From Candidatus Thiodiazotropha sp. (ex Monitilora ramsayi) (GTDB taxonomy: Bacteria; Pseudomonadota; Gammaproteobacteria; Chromatiales; Chromatiaceae): a DNA stretch of 64,000 nucleotides. The notes beneath the pieces are model-generated. The model did not search any database. It was not told the origin of the DNA and saw nothing but the letters and a program-made list of their open reading frames with translations. Every line of letters starts with the position of its first letter. Positions within the stretch are counted from its first letter, which is position 1. Shown one piece after another: positions 35,753 through 44,956 of the stretch. A program made the position numbers and the translations under genes. The stretch is taken from assembly GCA_025655595.1 (NCBI GenBank), contig JAHXIO010000005.1:558001-622000 (forward strand), read 5' to 3'.

Positions 35753-37033
35753 TCAATCATCATTTTCGATCACGTCAGATTCGATTAACGGAACCTCAAG
35801 CCCTTCAATTTCCTGTAAAGCTCGCCCCGCGATACCCTGTAAATCTCCATACATTCCAACGGTAGATTCAATAACACCTTGTATCTGCGATTCGCGTTTT
35901 GCCCAAAGCCGCATCATTGACTTGCGTTCCCGGTCAAGATCCGCTTGCATCTCAGAAAATTTCTCGACGATAGCCTCGATACGATGACGGAACCGCGGTC
36001 CGGTCAGATATTGATAGACAAGCTCCATCTTGGTTTCCTGCCCTTCCTGTGCCTGCTTGGTATTGGCAATATCGATCAAGGATTGCCTTAACGCTATGAC
36101 CAGCGGAATAGAAAATCGTGGCTGTGTCACCCAAACACCCTCAATCGGTGCAAAAGTATCAACGTCTTTAGGGAGCGCATTAGAAACTAGTACAGCAATC
36201 TCTGCTTTGGCAGAACGTTGATCGCTGCGTAGTTTCGCCAGCCAGCCATTAGACCAGTTTTTGGTCCGCTTCGACTCCCAGAGAATAGCGCCACAACTCT
36301 GGCCGGTCGGACTAACGACTTTTTGGAGAACGTCGCCGCCAAACTCTCCTTTGGGAACGGGGTCGATTATGTCAAACGGAAACTTTGCTCTGAGGCATTC
36401 TTCCAGCACTAATTCCAGAACCTCACCCTGTAATTGCTGGGAGCCTTGCTCAGCTTTTTTCTTAAGCTCCTCAATCTGCCGCTGCATTGAGGCTATTTGC
36501 TCCTCCTTTTCAGATACTTTGAGCTTTAATCCTTCTTCGGCATCCTGGACGGCTTTTTTTCTGACTTCCTCAACTGAAGCCTGCACTTTTTTCTCTACAG
36601 TGAGATCAAGTTCGCGCTTTGCATCATCAAGCTCGCGCTGCTTTCTTATAAGCTCCGCCTGCTGCGCTTGCGCTTCGGCTAGTTTCTCGTTTCTTTGTTT
36701 CAGAACATATTGTAGCTCGGCAACTTCTTTGGCTTTGTTTTCAAGATCAGTTTCAGCCGCACGTTTAGCCTTCTTCGCTTCTTCTTCTGCGATGGCAATC
36801 CGCTCTGCTTTCAGCTTCTCTGCTACTTGTTCTTCTATAGCCCGTTGCGCATCGGCAACAGCGTTTTGCTGCTCTTTGATCTGCGCTTCACGCTTAGCCA
36901 CATCGGCTTCTTTCCGGGCAATCTTGGATTCATACTCGGTCTTTACCGTCTGGATTAACGGGGCGGCAAGGGACTCTGTGAGTTTGATCTCCGTTGAACA
37001 GTTAGGACAGATTATGGTTGGCTCTGCGCTCAT
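35753..37033 (-). CDS. DUF2130 coiled-coil protein with nuclease-like C-terminal domain
   Basis: Protein of 426 residues. It opens with a zinc-ribbon-like start (CPNC at 9-12). A long charged coiled coil covers about 28-210 (EAKKAKRAAETDLENKAKEV and similar). A compact domain of the DUF2130 family follows: GEVLELVLEECLRAKFPFD, GEFGGDVLQKV and ILWESKRTKNW. The G-x-D and E-S-K residues in this order resemble the PD-(D/E)xK nuclease core, so it may cut nucleic acid (inference). A second helical stretch ends the protein. ATG 37033 has AGGAGG before it. It is 9 bases downstream of the RloC-like gene and so belongs to the same operon. Confidence 0.8.
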   Translation of the reverse strand: MSAEPTIICPNCSTEIKLTESLAAPLIQTVKTEYESKIARKEADVAKREAQIKEQQNAVADAQRAIEEQVAEKLKAERIAIAEEEAKKAKRAAETDLENKAKEVAELQYVLKQRNEKLAEAQAQQAELIRKQRELDDAKRELDLTVEKKVQASVEEVRKKAVQDAEEGLKLKVSEKEEQIASMQRQIEELKKKAEQGSQQLQGEVLELVLEECLRAKFPFDIIDPVPKGEFGGDVLQKVVSPTGQSCGAILWESKRTKNWSNGWLAKLRSDQRSAKAEIAVLVSNALPKDVDTFAPIEGVWVTQPRFSIPLVIALRQSLIDIANTKQAQEGQETKMELVYQYLTGPRFRHRIEAIVEKFSEMQADLDRERKSMMRLWAKRESQIQGVIESTVGMYGDLQGIAGRALQEIEGLEVPLIESDVIENDD

Positions 37034-37042
37034 CTTGCCTCC

Positions 37043-39307
37043 TTAATCTACATGGGTTTCTGCTTCATGCTCTTGATTATCGTTCGCTTGTGACGACACG
37101 TTCTCGTCACCTTCTATCCCCATCATCATATTGTAATGGGCCTCATGACCCGAGACATTGAATATCCTGCGAAATACACGCAGATACGTCTCGATAGTCG
37201 CCACATCACAGCTTACATATAAGTCATCCTGCATATCGTGCGATCCTGCATTAACCCAGGTGAAAAGCGATCCGCACACTTGCTTTTCCTTGCCTTCAAA
37301 CTTATTGATTATCTCCTCATTATCAACATTGCCGAATATTTTGAAGTAATTTTCCAGAATTCGTCGCAACGTATTCTGAATAGTCAGACTAGACGGGGTC
37401 TCGCATCTTACTTCACCCCACAACATTTCATAAGAGGTTTTAACGGGGTTTTCGGTGTGCTTTTCGATGCGTGAATAGTCTGCAGCTTTCTTCACGACCC
37501 AGAACGTTTCTTCGTTCATGGCAACGCCAGAACGCTTTGGATTAAATGACACTTCCTTGTGAAAATAGACATTATGCGTCAAAACAAAGACCTGCTTGAT
37601 ATGTCCTGTTCCGGTACGAATATCCTCAAAAAGCGCTTTGATAAGATTGCTGACGATAAATAATATGTCGCTATCAAGACTTGATACGGGATCATCAAAG
37701 ACAACGACACGGTCTTCGGTCATGCCGCTTTCAGAAGTACTCCCTTTCAAAAGGTGATAAAAATACAAAAACGTAATGAAGGAACTCTCGCCCTCACTGA
37801 GCGTATCTTTTGCTTCCGAACCGTCCGGACGGATAATCTGGTAACAACCGGCTTTTACAGCATCCGCCAATTTAAATCCTGTGAAGCCGAACGAAGCTAG
37901 CAATGCGTTTATTTCGTTAATCGTCGGCTTGATACTGGTAATATTTTTTTCAAGTGTCCTGATTTCCGCTTCTTTCTTGTTTTTCTCTTCCGTCTTTGCC
38001 TTGATACCATCACTTAGCCCGCTAATCGCCGCATCGAGACCAGCTTTCTTTGACTTATACGCGCCATAAATGGTTTTTGCTTCCTCTACGATAAATCGCC
38101 AGACTTTAGAGGTCAGTTTCGTCTTTTCTTTTGCGAGATTATCCACAATCGCGTTATGCGCGTTAATTTTTTTATTAGCATCACTAATGCTCTCTTCAAT
38201 CTCTTTAATTAGCTCCTCGAGCGATTCAAGCGTGATGACTATACTCGGCTCTTCCTTCTTCTTCGCTATATGCTCACGATTCGCCTTTATACGGGCGTCC
38301 AACAGGTCTTTGTTGGCGGCAAGCTTCTCGCAATCAAGATGTATAGGCTTGGCCACCAATATGTTTGATAAGCGCTCCAGCACAACGTCAGCATAAGCGC
38401 CATAGTTGGTCGCAAGCTGATCGATTTCCGTAATATCCTTTATATAGGTCTCATCAAAATATTCATTAAGGCTAGCTGCAAAGGCCTCATCGGTATCCTG
38501 CTGACAGAACGGGCATATGCCGTCATTTCCATCAAAATATCCCTTACCTTGTTTTACCCAGTCACTATTCCCGAGCTTCTTGATCATCGCGGCAATATCG
38601 ACATCTTCCTTGCCTATAACCTTTTTCGAAAATATAGGGCTACTCTCCAGCTCCACAAGATCGGAATATATGATCGGCGGTATGGGGTCTTGTTTTTCAA
38701 TATCGTCCGCAAAAACGGTTCCGCATCGTTCCTGTAAATCCTCAACCTTCTCCAGATTAGCCTTATTCCCTTCTGACTCGGAGACAAGTCTTGCTTTAAA
38801 ATCCTGTTTCTTTCCTCTCGTACCTTTAAAAGCCGCTTCGAAAGACTCGTCATATTTGGTTTTCAAAGCCCAGCATTGTTCTTTGAATTCGTCATCTAGT
38901 GTCTTGAGTTCAGCAAGTTTCCCACCATCTCCGTCCTCACCTGACAAGGTCTTCTTCTTGCCTGTGATTTCATCCCGAAGCTTGTCTGCCTCGTCCTTCG
39001 CCTCCGCGATAGCTTTAAGCTCGGTCTCATTCTTCTCGCCAAGTGTAAAAATGCCCTTGAGCTCATCATCGGAGTTGAAATTAGCCTCGACAAAGTCCCT
39101 GTTGTAAACAAGCGTCTCCAACTTCGTTCCACCACGCCATGTCACGGAACAATCGGCATAGTCGTTTTCATTGGCGATCACTCTTGATATGGTCGTTTTG
39201 CCTGAACCGTTTGCGCCATAAAAAAAATTATTGTTTGACAGGCCATCAATCCTATTTGGTTTATCTCCGTAGCAGGCAACAGAGCGTATAACGATATTTT
39301 CAATCAC
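37043..39307 (-). CDS. RloC/PrrC-like AAA_13 ATPase with zinc hook (anticodon-nuclease candidate)
   Basis: ABC/SMC-type ATPase of 754 residues. Walker A is GANGSGKTT (31-39). Two long coiled-coil arms are joined by CPFC (Cys265, Cys268), a zinc-hook arrangement as in RloC and Rad50. The signature LSEGESS is near 502, Walker B VVVFDDPVSSLDSD follows, and the H-loop is VLTHN. The C-terminal region has TLRRILENYF with Arg648 and Glu652, then NAGSHDM with His690. The order and spacing resemble the R/E/H catalytic set of PrrC/RloC tRNA anticodon nucleases. It starts at GTG 39307 with a perfect AGGAGG 7 bases upstream. RloC-type enzymes disable translation on phage infection or DNA damage. A Rad50-like repair role is the alternative. 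Confidence 0.83.
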   Translation of the reverse strand: MIENIVIRSVACYGDKPNRIDGLSNNNFFYGANGSGKTTISRVIANENDYADCSVTWRGGTKLETLVYNRDFVEANFNSDDELKGIFTLGEKNETELKAIAEAKDEADKLRDEITGKKKTLSGEDGDGGKLAELKTLDDEFKEQCWALKTKYDESFEAAFKGTRGKKQDFKARLVSESEGNKANLEKVEDLQERCGTVFADDIEKQDPIPPIIYSDLVELESSPIFSKKVIGKEDVDIAAMIKKLGNSDWVKQGKGYFDGNDGICPFCQQDTDEAFAASLNEYFDETYIKDITEIDQLATNYGAYADVVLERLSNILVAKPIHLDCEKLAANKDLLDARIKANREHIAKKKEEPSIVITLESLEELIKEIEESISDANKKINAHNAIVDNLAKEKTKLTSKVWRFIVEEAKTIYGAYKSKKAGLDAAISGLSDGIKAKTEEKNKKEAEIRTLEKNITSIKPTINEINALLASFGFTGFKLADAVKAGCYQIIRPDGSEAKDTLSEGESSFITFLYFYHLLKGSTSESGMTEDRVVVFDDPVSSLDSDILFIVSNLIKALFEDIRTGTGHIKQVFVLTHNVYFHKEVSFNPKRSGVAMNEETFWVVKKAADYSRIEKHTENPVKTSYEMLWGEVRCETPSSLTIQNTLRRILENYFKIFGNVDNEEIINKFEGKEKQVCGSLFTWVNAGSHDMQDDLYVSCDVATIETYLRVFRRIFNVSGHEAHYNMMMGIEGDENVSSQANDNQEHEAETHVD

Positions 39308-39820
39308 GATTTATCCTCCTTGACACGATCATACAGATACCTTTTCCTTCATATCCTCCACCGCATTCACCGGAAAAGGCTTTTTGCAGGAGAGATTGAT
39401 TAAGTTTAGCGAGCTGCAGCTTTTTCTGATACAGTTCCACTGCAAGTCGTTCATATTACTTCGCGTTGAAAACGGCAACAACGGAAGCTGAGTAATATTA
39501 TGGCGTCCACTTCTAGCAAAAAGCACCGAAAGCACCGGGTGAGTAAATACCCATTTTAGTCCGCTTATGAACTCACTCCTTTGGGTTTCGGAATTTATTA
39601 TAAGGACCGCTTCCAACCGGAACCGACAGTAGCTTGTTACTGATATTCCACTCTAGCGAACATTCAATTGGTCTGCTCATGGCCGTAAACGACCTCAGTG
39701 GATATCGCCTAAATCAAAGTTAGTGCTTGGTTTCTGTCACTTGTGGACACCAAAGAATAAAATCTCAGAATTCGAAATCCAGGTTAATGTGCAGAACAGA
39801 AACCGGCTAAGAGTCAGCGA
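39308..39820. other. Gap between the defence-type module and the ArsR-rhodanese gene
   Basis: 513 bases. A 95-codon minus frame (39329-39616) has no ribosome site and no recognisable content. The promoter of the RloC-like gene must lie here, but I cannot place it with confidence. Confidence 0.4.
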
Positions 39821-40474
39821 TCAGGACTCGACTGGGAATCCTTCCAGTTTCCACTCGGGCAGTCCCCCGTCCAAGCGTCGGGCATTTATGCCTTTTTTCC
39901 TCAGTTTTGCTACAGCATCAAATGCCAGTACGCAATGCGGACCTCGGCAGTAGGCAACGATTTCATGATCAGGGTCCAATTTGTCGAGATGCTTTTCCAG
40001 TTCACCCAGAGGAATATTAATGGCGCCAGGCAGGTGACCTGATGCATACTCCTCTTTCGGACGTACATCCAGGACGGTGACAAGGCCCTCTCTGACTCTA
40101 TTGAGTAATTCACTGGCAAGTACAGGCTCCAGACTATCTTTTACACTGAGGTAGTCATCGACAAGGCGGTCCACATCAGCCAGATGGCGTTCTGCCACAT
40201 CTCTTAGTGAGCCCAGCAGGGCTGCGACATCCATATCGCTCAATCGGTAGAAGACCTTGTGTCCCTCTTTTCGGTTGGCTACCAGGCCAGCCTGTCTAAG
40301 CTGCTGCAGATGTTGTGAGGTATTGGCCACGGTCAGCCCCGAGACCTGTGCCAAGGCATCCACGCTGCGCTCTCCCTGAGCTAAAAACTCCAGCAGTTCC
40401 AGTCGGTACCCGTTACTCATCGCCTTTGCGACACGAGCAAAATGGTTGAAAAGATCGTGTTTGAAATTTGACAT
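39821..40474 (-). CDS. ArsR-family regulator fused to a rhodanese domain
   Basis: Protein of 217 residues. The N-terminal winged helix of ArsR type covers about 1-95 (NGYRLELLEFLAQGERSVDAL, then TVANTSQHLQQLRQAGLV and HKVFYRLSD). The C-terminal rhodanese domain (about 125-215) has VTVLDVRPKEEYASGHLPGAINIP and the active-site loop YCRGPHC with the catalytic cysteine. This fusion suggests sensing of reactive sulfur (persulfide). ATG 40474 was chosen; a TTG at 40495 is in frame. It diverges from the NapH-GltD/cytochrome operon, with a palindromic operator between (40497-40518), and is probably its repressor as well as its own. Confidence 0.87.
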   Translation of the reverse strand: MSNFKHDLFNHFARVAKAMSNGYRLELLEFLAQGERSVDALAQVSGLTVANTSQHLQQLRQAGLVANRKEGHKVFYRLSDMDVAALLGSLRDVAERHLADVDRLVDDYLSVKDSLEPVLASELLNRVREGLVTVLDVRPKEEYASGHLPGAINIPLGELEKHLDKLDPDHEIVAYCRGPHCVLAFDAVAKLRKKGINARRLDGGLPEWKLEGFPVES

Positions 40475-40496
40475 ATCGGCTCTTTTTAGCTTCAAT

Positions 40497-40518
40497 TATT
40501 CAAGAGATCTATTGAATA
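40497..40518. promoter_or_regulatory. Palindromic operator for the ArsR-rhodanese regulator
   Basis: TATTCAA (40497-40503) and TTGAATA (40512-40518) form perfect arms around a centre holding AGATCT; only one base pair of the 22 breaks the symmetry. It lies 23 bases upstream of the regulator start and in the shared region with the divergent cytochrome operon, the position expected for an ArsR operator. The remaining gap to 40785 has no supported gene. Confidence 0.65.
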
Positions 40519-40785
40519 TAAGATTCACAAAAAAATTATAGCAGAATGGCCATAGGAGGACAGTCGATCATGCATTTTCGCGAGTGGATTGGTGGGAATT
40601 AGGTTCCTGTTCGATTGCGTTTCTCTTCAGCATGTTTGATGTCATGGCGGTGTGGGAAATCCACTCACACTACTGCCAAAAAAAGCCATCTTTGGCCATA
40701 CGTGGTTTATTCGATATCCACCAGGTCCCCGGCGGAATGTCACAGGGGAACCAAGAGAGGCTTGCGGTAGGAATGTCTTGAAAAC

Positions 40786-43110
40786 ATGAATACAGTCAGT
40801 CAACAAGATTCGATTCTGACCTATCGTGCCCGCCCTAATGCCGCGATGAGTCAGGATGCGCTGCCAGGACGTTATAGAGGCTGGGTGATGATGCTCTCCA
40901 TGGGCGCCTTCACACTGGCGTTCCTGGGTTGGCTCAACGAATCATGGCTCTATCTGTATGAAAGTCCTATCTGGCTCAACCGCTATACTGAATACGCCAT
41001 AATCCTTGCGTTTGGTCTTTGGCGTATTCGTGCTGAACAGAACGCCTATACCCGCAAACGACTGATCATTCTGGTCACTGTCGTCACCGGCTTCTGGTGG
41101 CTGATCCCGTGGCTTATGCCGATATTTGAACCCTATACGGGTTATGTCTGGAGTCAACCGGTCTTCCCCGCCTTGCATACGCCGGGAACATTGACTTTCT
41201 TTCTCACCCTGCTACTGGTTTTTCTATTTGGACGGCGGATTATTTGCGGCTTCGGCTGTCCCTGTGTGGGCATACGCGAAACCGTAGGGTTTCCTTTTCG
41301 CCGCTTCTCGCTACGCGGCGACTGGGCCTGGCGCCTGCGTCATACCAAGTGGTTATTCTTCATCTGGTATGTAGGGGTGATGGTGTCTACACAGTTTCCG
41401 CCCAATACCTGGACAGTGACCCTGGTTGGCATGTTCGGCCTGACAGTAGGGCTTACCTATTTCGGCTCCTTTTTTATAATTCCTATCACGGGTAACCGTT
41501 TTTACTGCCGCTACCTCTGCCCTTATGGATCAACATTTGGTCTGCTTAATCATGCCGGATTTTATGGCATCGAGATGGATGCAAAACAGTGTGTCGATTG
41601 CCGTCGCTGCGAACAGGTCTGTGATATGGGCATTCCAGTGTGGAAACAAGGTAAGGCAACAGGAAGTGTCACCGGCCTGGAGGACTGCATGGGCTGCGCT
41701 CGTTGCATCATCTCCTGCCCCACGGATGCGCTGGCGATTCGTGATGTACGAAACCTGTTCCGTCCAGAATTGCGGCAGGATGCCAGCCACCTGCTGAAAC
41801 GCAAAGCAAATGTTTCCAAGCCGCGGATAGAACCTCTACCTCGCCCCACTGAAGAGCGGGTCAGTGATTGGAAGGAAAGCGGTCAAATACTCTCCATAAA
41901 GGATCTGCAGCAACAGGCTGGCCGCTGCCTGGATTGCGGTGTTCCCGGTTGCCGCAATGCCTGTCCGTTATGTAACTTTATTCCGGATTGGTTGGAGGCC
42001 GCCGCCAAAGGGGATTGGGTGCAGGCAGGAGACCTGGTCCATTCAACCTCGCCTCTGCCCGAGGTGTGCGGAACGATCTGTCCGCAACATCGCCTTTGTG
42101 AAGGGGGCTGCACCCGTAATCGGCTGGAAGGTGCAGTCACCATCGGTGCCATTGAACGAAATATTGCCCGTCAGGCACTCGATGCAGGCTGGCAACCAAA
42201 CAAACCTGTATGCCGGACCGGTTATAAGGCTGCAATTATCGGTGGCGGCCCAGCCGGTTTGAGTTGTGCGGAGCGGCTGAACCGGGAAGGCGTCGAAGTC
42301 ACCGTTTACGAGCGATCAACCAAGATTGGTGGTTTGCTGCAGACAGGTGTTCCCTCTTTCAAGCTGGATAAGGACCTGCTGGACCACAGGCATGCACTGC
42401 TTGAACAGGCAGGAATCCGCTTCTCTCTAGGTACTGCGGTGGAAGGTGCTGATATATCCGGTTTACTTGTAGAACATGACGCCATTTTTTTAGGCATGGG
42501 CGCACAAAATTCGCGCGCAATCGAATTGCCTGGACAAACCCTTACAGGCGTTGTGCAGGCCTTAGCATGGTTGGAAAGAGTCAACGCTGGTGTGAAGAAG
42601 CGATTAAGCGGACAGCAGGTACTGGTTCTTGGTGGCGGGGATACCGCCATGGATTGCGCACGTTCAGCGATTCGTCTGGGTGCACAGGTTACGGTCGCCT
42701 ACCGCGGGCCCGAGGAGTGTTTACGCGCGTCACCCAAGGAGATTGAGTTGGCTCGGGATGAGAGTGTCCGTTTTTTGCTTGAACACACACCGCTTGGGTG
42801 CATGGGAACGGAGCGTGTTAGCAAGGTGCGTTTTGCAACTCCAGGCGGCACCGTCAGTATTGAAGCCGATCTGGTAATTCTTGCTCTGGGTCAGAAACCT
42901 GCGCCGCCCCGGTGGCTGGAGAGGTTCAATATCGCCGTCGAGAGGGATGGACGCATTCGGGTGGATGATCAGGGACAAACGACACACCCAAAAATATGGG
43001 CAGGAGGTGACAATACACTTGGGCCTAATCTGGCCGTCAATGCTATGGCTATGGGCCGCAAGGCGGCTGAAGGCATGTTGAGCCATCTGGACAGCAGGAG
43101 AAGGGTATGA
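40786..43110 (+). CDS. NapH-like membrane ferredoxin fused to GltD-like flavoprotein
   Basis: Fusion protein of 774 residues. The first third is a NapH/NosR-type polyferredoxin with four to five membrane segments, CGFGCPC (about 156), RYLCPYG and two [4Fe-4S] clusters (CVDCRRCEQVC near 267, CMGCARCIISCP near 300). The rest is like the small subunit of NADPH-glutamate synthase: the Fe-S region CLDCGVPGCRNACPLC (about 380), CGTICPQHRLCEGGC, FAD motif AAIIGGGPAGLSCAERL (about 481) and NAD(P) motif VLVLGGGDTAMDCARSA (about 611), ending GGDNTLGPNLAVNAMAMGRKAA. It probably moves electrons between NAD(P)H and periplasmic or quinone carriers. Its stop overlaps the next start (ATGA). Such a fusion is rare to my knowledge. 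Confidence 0.87.
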   Translation: MNTVSQQDSILTYRARPNAAMSQDALPGRYRGWVMMLSMGAFTLAFLGWLNESWLYLYESPIWLNRYTEYAIILAFGLWRIRAEQNAYTRKRLIILVTVVTGFWWLIPWLMPIFEPYTGYVWSQPVFPALHTPGTLTFFLTLLLVFLFGRRIICGFGCPCVGIRETVGFPFRRFSLRGDWAWRLRHTKWLFFIWYVGVMVSTQFPPNTWTVTLVGMFGLTVGLTYFGSFFIIPITGNRFYCRYLCPYGSTFGLLNHAGFYGIEMDAKQCVDCRRCEQVCDMGIPVWKQGKATGSVTGLEDCMGCARCIISCPTDALAIRDVRNLFRPELRQDASHLLKRKANVSKPRIEPLPRPTEERVSDWKESGQILSIKDLQQQAGRCLDCGVPGCRNACPLCNFIPDWLEAAAKGDWVQAGDLVHSTSPLPEVCGTICPQHRLCEGGCTRNRLEGAVTIGAIERNIARQALDAGWQPNKPVCRTGYKAAIIGGGPAGLSCAERLNREGVEVTVYERSTKIGGLLQTGVPSFKLDKDLLDHRHALLEQAGIRFSLGTAVEGADISGLLVEHDAIFLGMGAQNSRAIELPGQTLTGVVQALAWLERVNAGVKKRLSGQQVLVLGGGDTAMDCARSAIRLGAQVTVAYRGPEECLRASPKEIELARDESVRFLLEHTPLGCMGTERVSKVRFATPGGTVSIEADLVILALGQKPAPPRWLERFNIAVERDGRIRVDDQGQTTHPKIWAGGDNTLGPNLAVNAMAMGRKAAEGMLSHLDSRRRV

Positions 43111-43631
43111 ACCGGATCGTCATATTGCCTCTTCTGCTTATTCTGTCACTGCCTGTTGCCGCCAGCCACACCTGGGCCGAAATCGATCTTTGTGAAGTCT
43201 ATAAAGACACACTGCCGCCAGGTCTTACTGCCGAATCGCTTCCCGAGGCACAGGCTCCTGGCGCAGCACTGCTTAACCGATACTGCACTCAGTGTCACAA
43301 CCTGCCTGGTCCTGATCGTCACACCACAGTCGAGTGGCATGATGTGGCATCCAGGATGTTCATGCTGATGGATGTATCTAACCGTTTCGGTGGATTGATG
43401 GGCAGGGTGGATACCATGCAGCCACAAGATCAAAAGCTGCTGTTGGCCTATCTGCAACGCCATTCCGCAAACTCGATTGTTGATTACGAACCCGATACTG
43501 GTGGAGTAGATGGCCATCCCTGGCTGACACGCAGCCTGGCCTTGCTTCCTTTCCTGGTGTTGATGGGGGTTGGATTGCTCCGTTGGTGGCGTAACTTCCA
43601 CAATGGAACCAAATCATGCGTTATCGATTGA
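43107..43631 (+). CDS. Monohaem cytochrome c with C-terminal membrane anchor
   Basis: Protein of 174 residues: signal peptide (ILPLLLILSLPVAASHTWA), one haem site CTQCH (about 71-75), a c-type domain to about 125, and one C-terminal membrane helix (SLALLPFLVLMGVGLLRWW). It is therefore a membrane-held periplasmic electron carrier. It overlaps the preceding gene by 4 bases and the next by 16, so it is translated with them. It likely links the membrane NapH-GltD protein to the octahaem cytochrome (inference). Confidence 0.82.
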   Translation: MNRIVILPLLLILSLPVAASHTWAEIDLCEVYKDTLPPGLTAESLPEAQAPGAALLNRYCTQCHNLPGPDRHTTVEWHDVASRMFMLMDVSNRFGGLMGRVDTMQPQDQKLLLAYLQRHSANSIVDYEPDTGGVDGHPWLTRSLALLPFLVLMGVGLLRWWRNFHNGTKSCVID

Positions 43632-44956
43632 TATTGATATCACTACCGATTATGGCGTTGCTGGCCGTATCGGCAGGCTTTGCCTACGTGCACTGGAGCA
43701 AGGGAGGTGCAGGAACGGGACTCTACTCACGGGACTGGTCACCCGATCCTGTACAGGGATATTGGGATCCGGACAACTTCTATCAGTCAACCGAAACAGT
43801 AGCAGGCGTATTCAAAGCAGAACTGTGTATCCAATGCCATGAGGGAATCACCCCCGGCATCGTCGCCGACTGGCGTGCCAGTCGACATGCCAAAGGCAGT
43901 GAGCCGGTCTATTGTAATGACTGTCATGGTAGCGACCATCAACAGTTAAGACTACCCACGCCCGATGTGTGCGGTAGTTGCCACGAACAACAACACGGTG
44001 AGTTCAGGGATGAAGCCCGCTACGGTTTTCCAAGCCATGTGCTGGCGATGGAGCGGGCGGTGGATGCCCCCCATTTCGCTGACAAGCCCATAGCAGAGGT
44101 CCAGTCCTGTGTTCAGTGCCACTCGGTTGCCACCAAGTGTGACTCCTGCCATACACGACACCGCTTCGATGCTGCTGAGGCGCGCCGCTCAGAGGCCTGC
44201 ATCACCTGCCATTCAGGACCGCCACATCCGGATGACGAAAGTTATTTCGCTTCCGCACACGGAAAAATTTACCTCGCCGAAGGTAAGGACTGGGATTGGT
44301 CAAAACCCCTGATCAAGGGTAACTACAAGGCCCCTACCTGCGCCTACTGTCATATGGATGGCGGTCGTCATCAGGTGGCGCATAAATCGCTGTGGAAATT
44401 CGGTCTGCGTGAAATCAATCCCCACACTTCCAAGAATAAGGTATTGCGCAAGCGCTGGATCAACCTATGCAGTGATTGTCATGAGGAGAAGAGGGCCGCA
44501 CAATGGCTGGCTGAGCTGGACAAGGAACGTAAACGGGCATGGGAAAAACTCTATGCGGCAGAGGATGTTCTTAAGGATCTGCGCAGTGACGATCTGCTTC
44601 AACCCGCTGTGGGTGAGCGGCCTCCCTATCCGATGGGTAGCTGGTGGCCGAGAGAGCGTATCGGTTTTTTCGAAGGACAGGCATCGGCTTTCTACAATGT
44701 CTCCGCCATCGAGCGTGACTATTTTGAGATGTGGTATTTCGACAATCTTGGGTCGTATAAATCTGCAGCACATGGAAATTTCGCGGGCGTTGAGGATGGT
44801 CATAATAAAATGACTGCCTCGCTGGATCGTATCAAGGCCAAAGCCAGTGAACTGCGAGCGTCTTCCAATGCCAAGCAGATGTCGGAAATCAATTCAGAGT
44901 TATCCCGGCTTTGGAACAGGGGTGTATACACCGAGTACAATCGGGAGAACAATTAA
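43616..44956 (+). CDS. Octahaem cytochrome c of the hydroxylamine-oxidoreductase family
   Basis: Periplasmic protein of 446 residues with an N-terminal signal/anchor (LILISLPIMALLAVSAGFAYV). It has eight CxxCH sites: CIQCH, CNDCH, CGSCH, CVQCH, CDSCH, CITCH, CAYCH and CSDCH. The block CVQCHSVATKCDSCHTRH, then RRSEACITCHSG, is the core of HAO-like octahaem proteins. The C-terminal part, FYNVSAIERDYFEMWYFDN, is the region where HAO carries its haem-crosslinking tyrosine; whether the exact tyrosine is kept needs alignment. The family covers hydroxylamine oxidation and reductive nitrite/hydroxylamine or sulfur-compound chemistry, and the substrate cannot be read here. It overlaps both neighbours. 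Confidence 0.86.
   Translation: MRYRLILISLPIMALLAVSAGFAYVHWSKGGAGTGLYSRDWSPDPVQGYWDPDNFYQSTETVAGVFKAELCIQCHEGITPGIVADWRASRHAKGSEPVYCNDCHGSDHQQLRLPTPDVCGSCHEQQHGEFRDEARYGFPSHVLAMERAVDAPHFADKPIAEVQSCVQCHSVATKCDSCHTRHRFDAAEARRSEACITCHSGPPHPDDESYFASAHGKIYLAEGKDWDWSKPLIKGNYKAPTCAYCHMDGGRHQVAHKSLWKFGLREINPHTSKNKVLRKRWINLCSDCHEEKRAAQWLAELDKERKRAWEKLYAAEDVLKDLRSDDLLQPAVGERPPYPMGSWWPRERIGFFEGQASAFYNVSAIERDYFEMWYFDNLGSYKSAAHGNFAGVEDGHNKMTASLDRIKAKASELRASSNAKQMSEINSELSRLWNRGVYTEYNRENN

Noticed and set aside
39329-39616. 95-codon minus-strand frame
   Set aside because: No ribosome site; composition looks random; no family resemblance.
40584-40781. 65-codon frame between the regulator and the NapH-GltD gene
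   Set aside because: Non-ATG start without ribosome site and lies in the shared promoter region.
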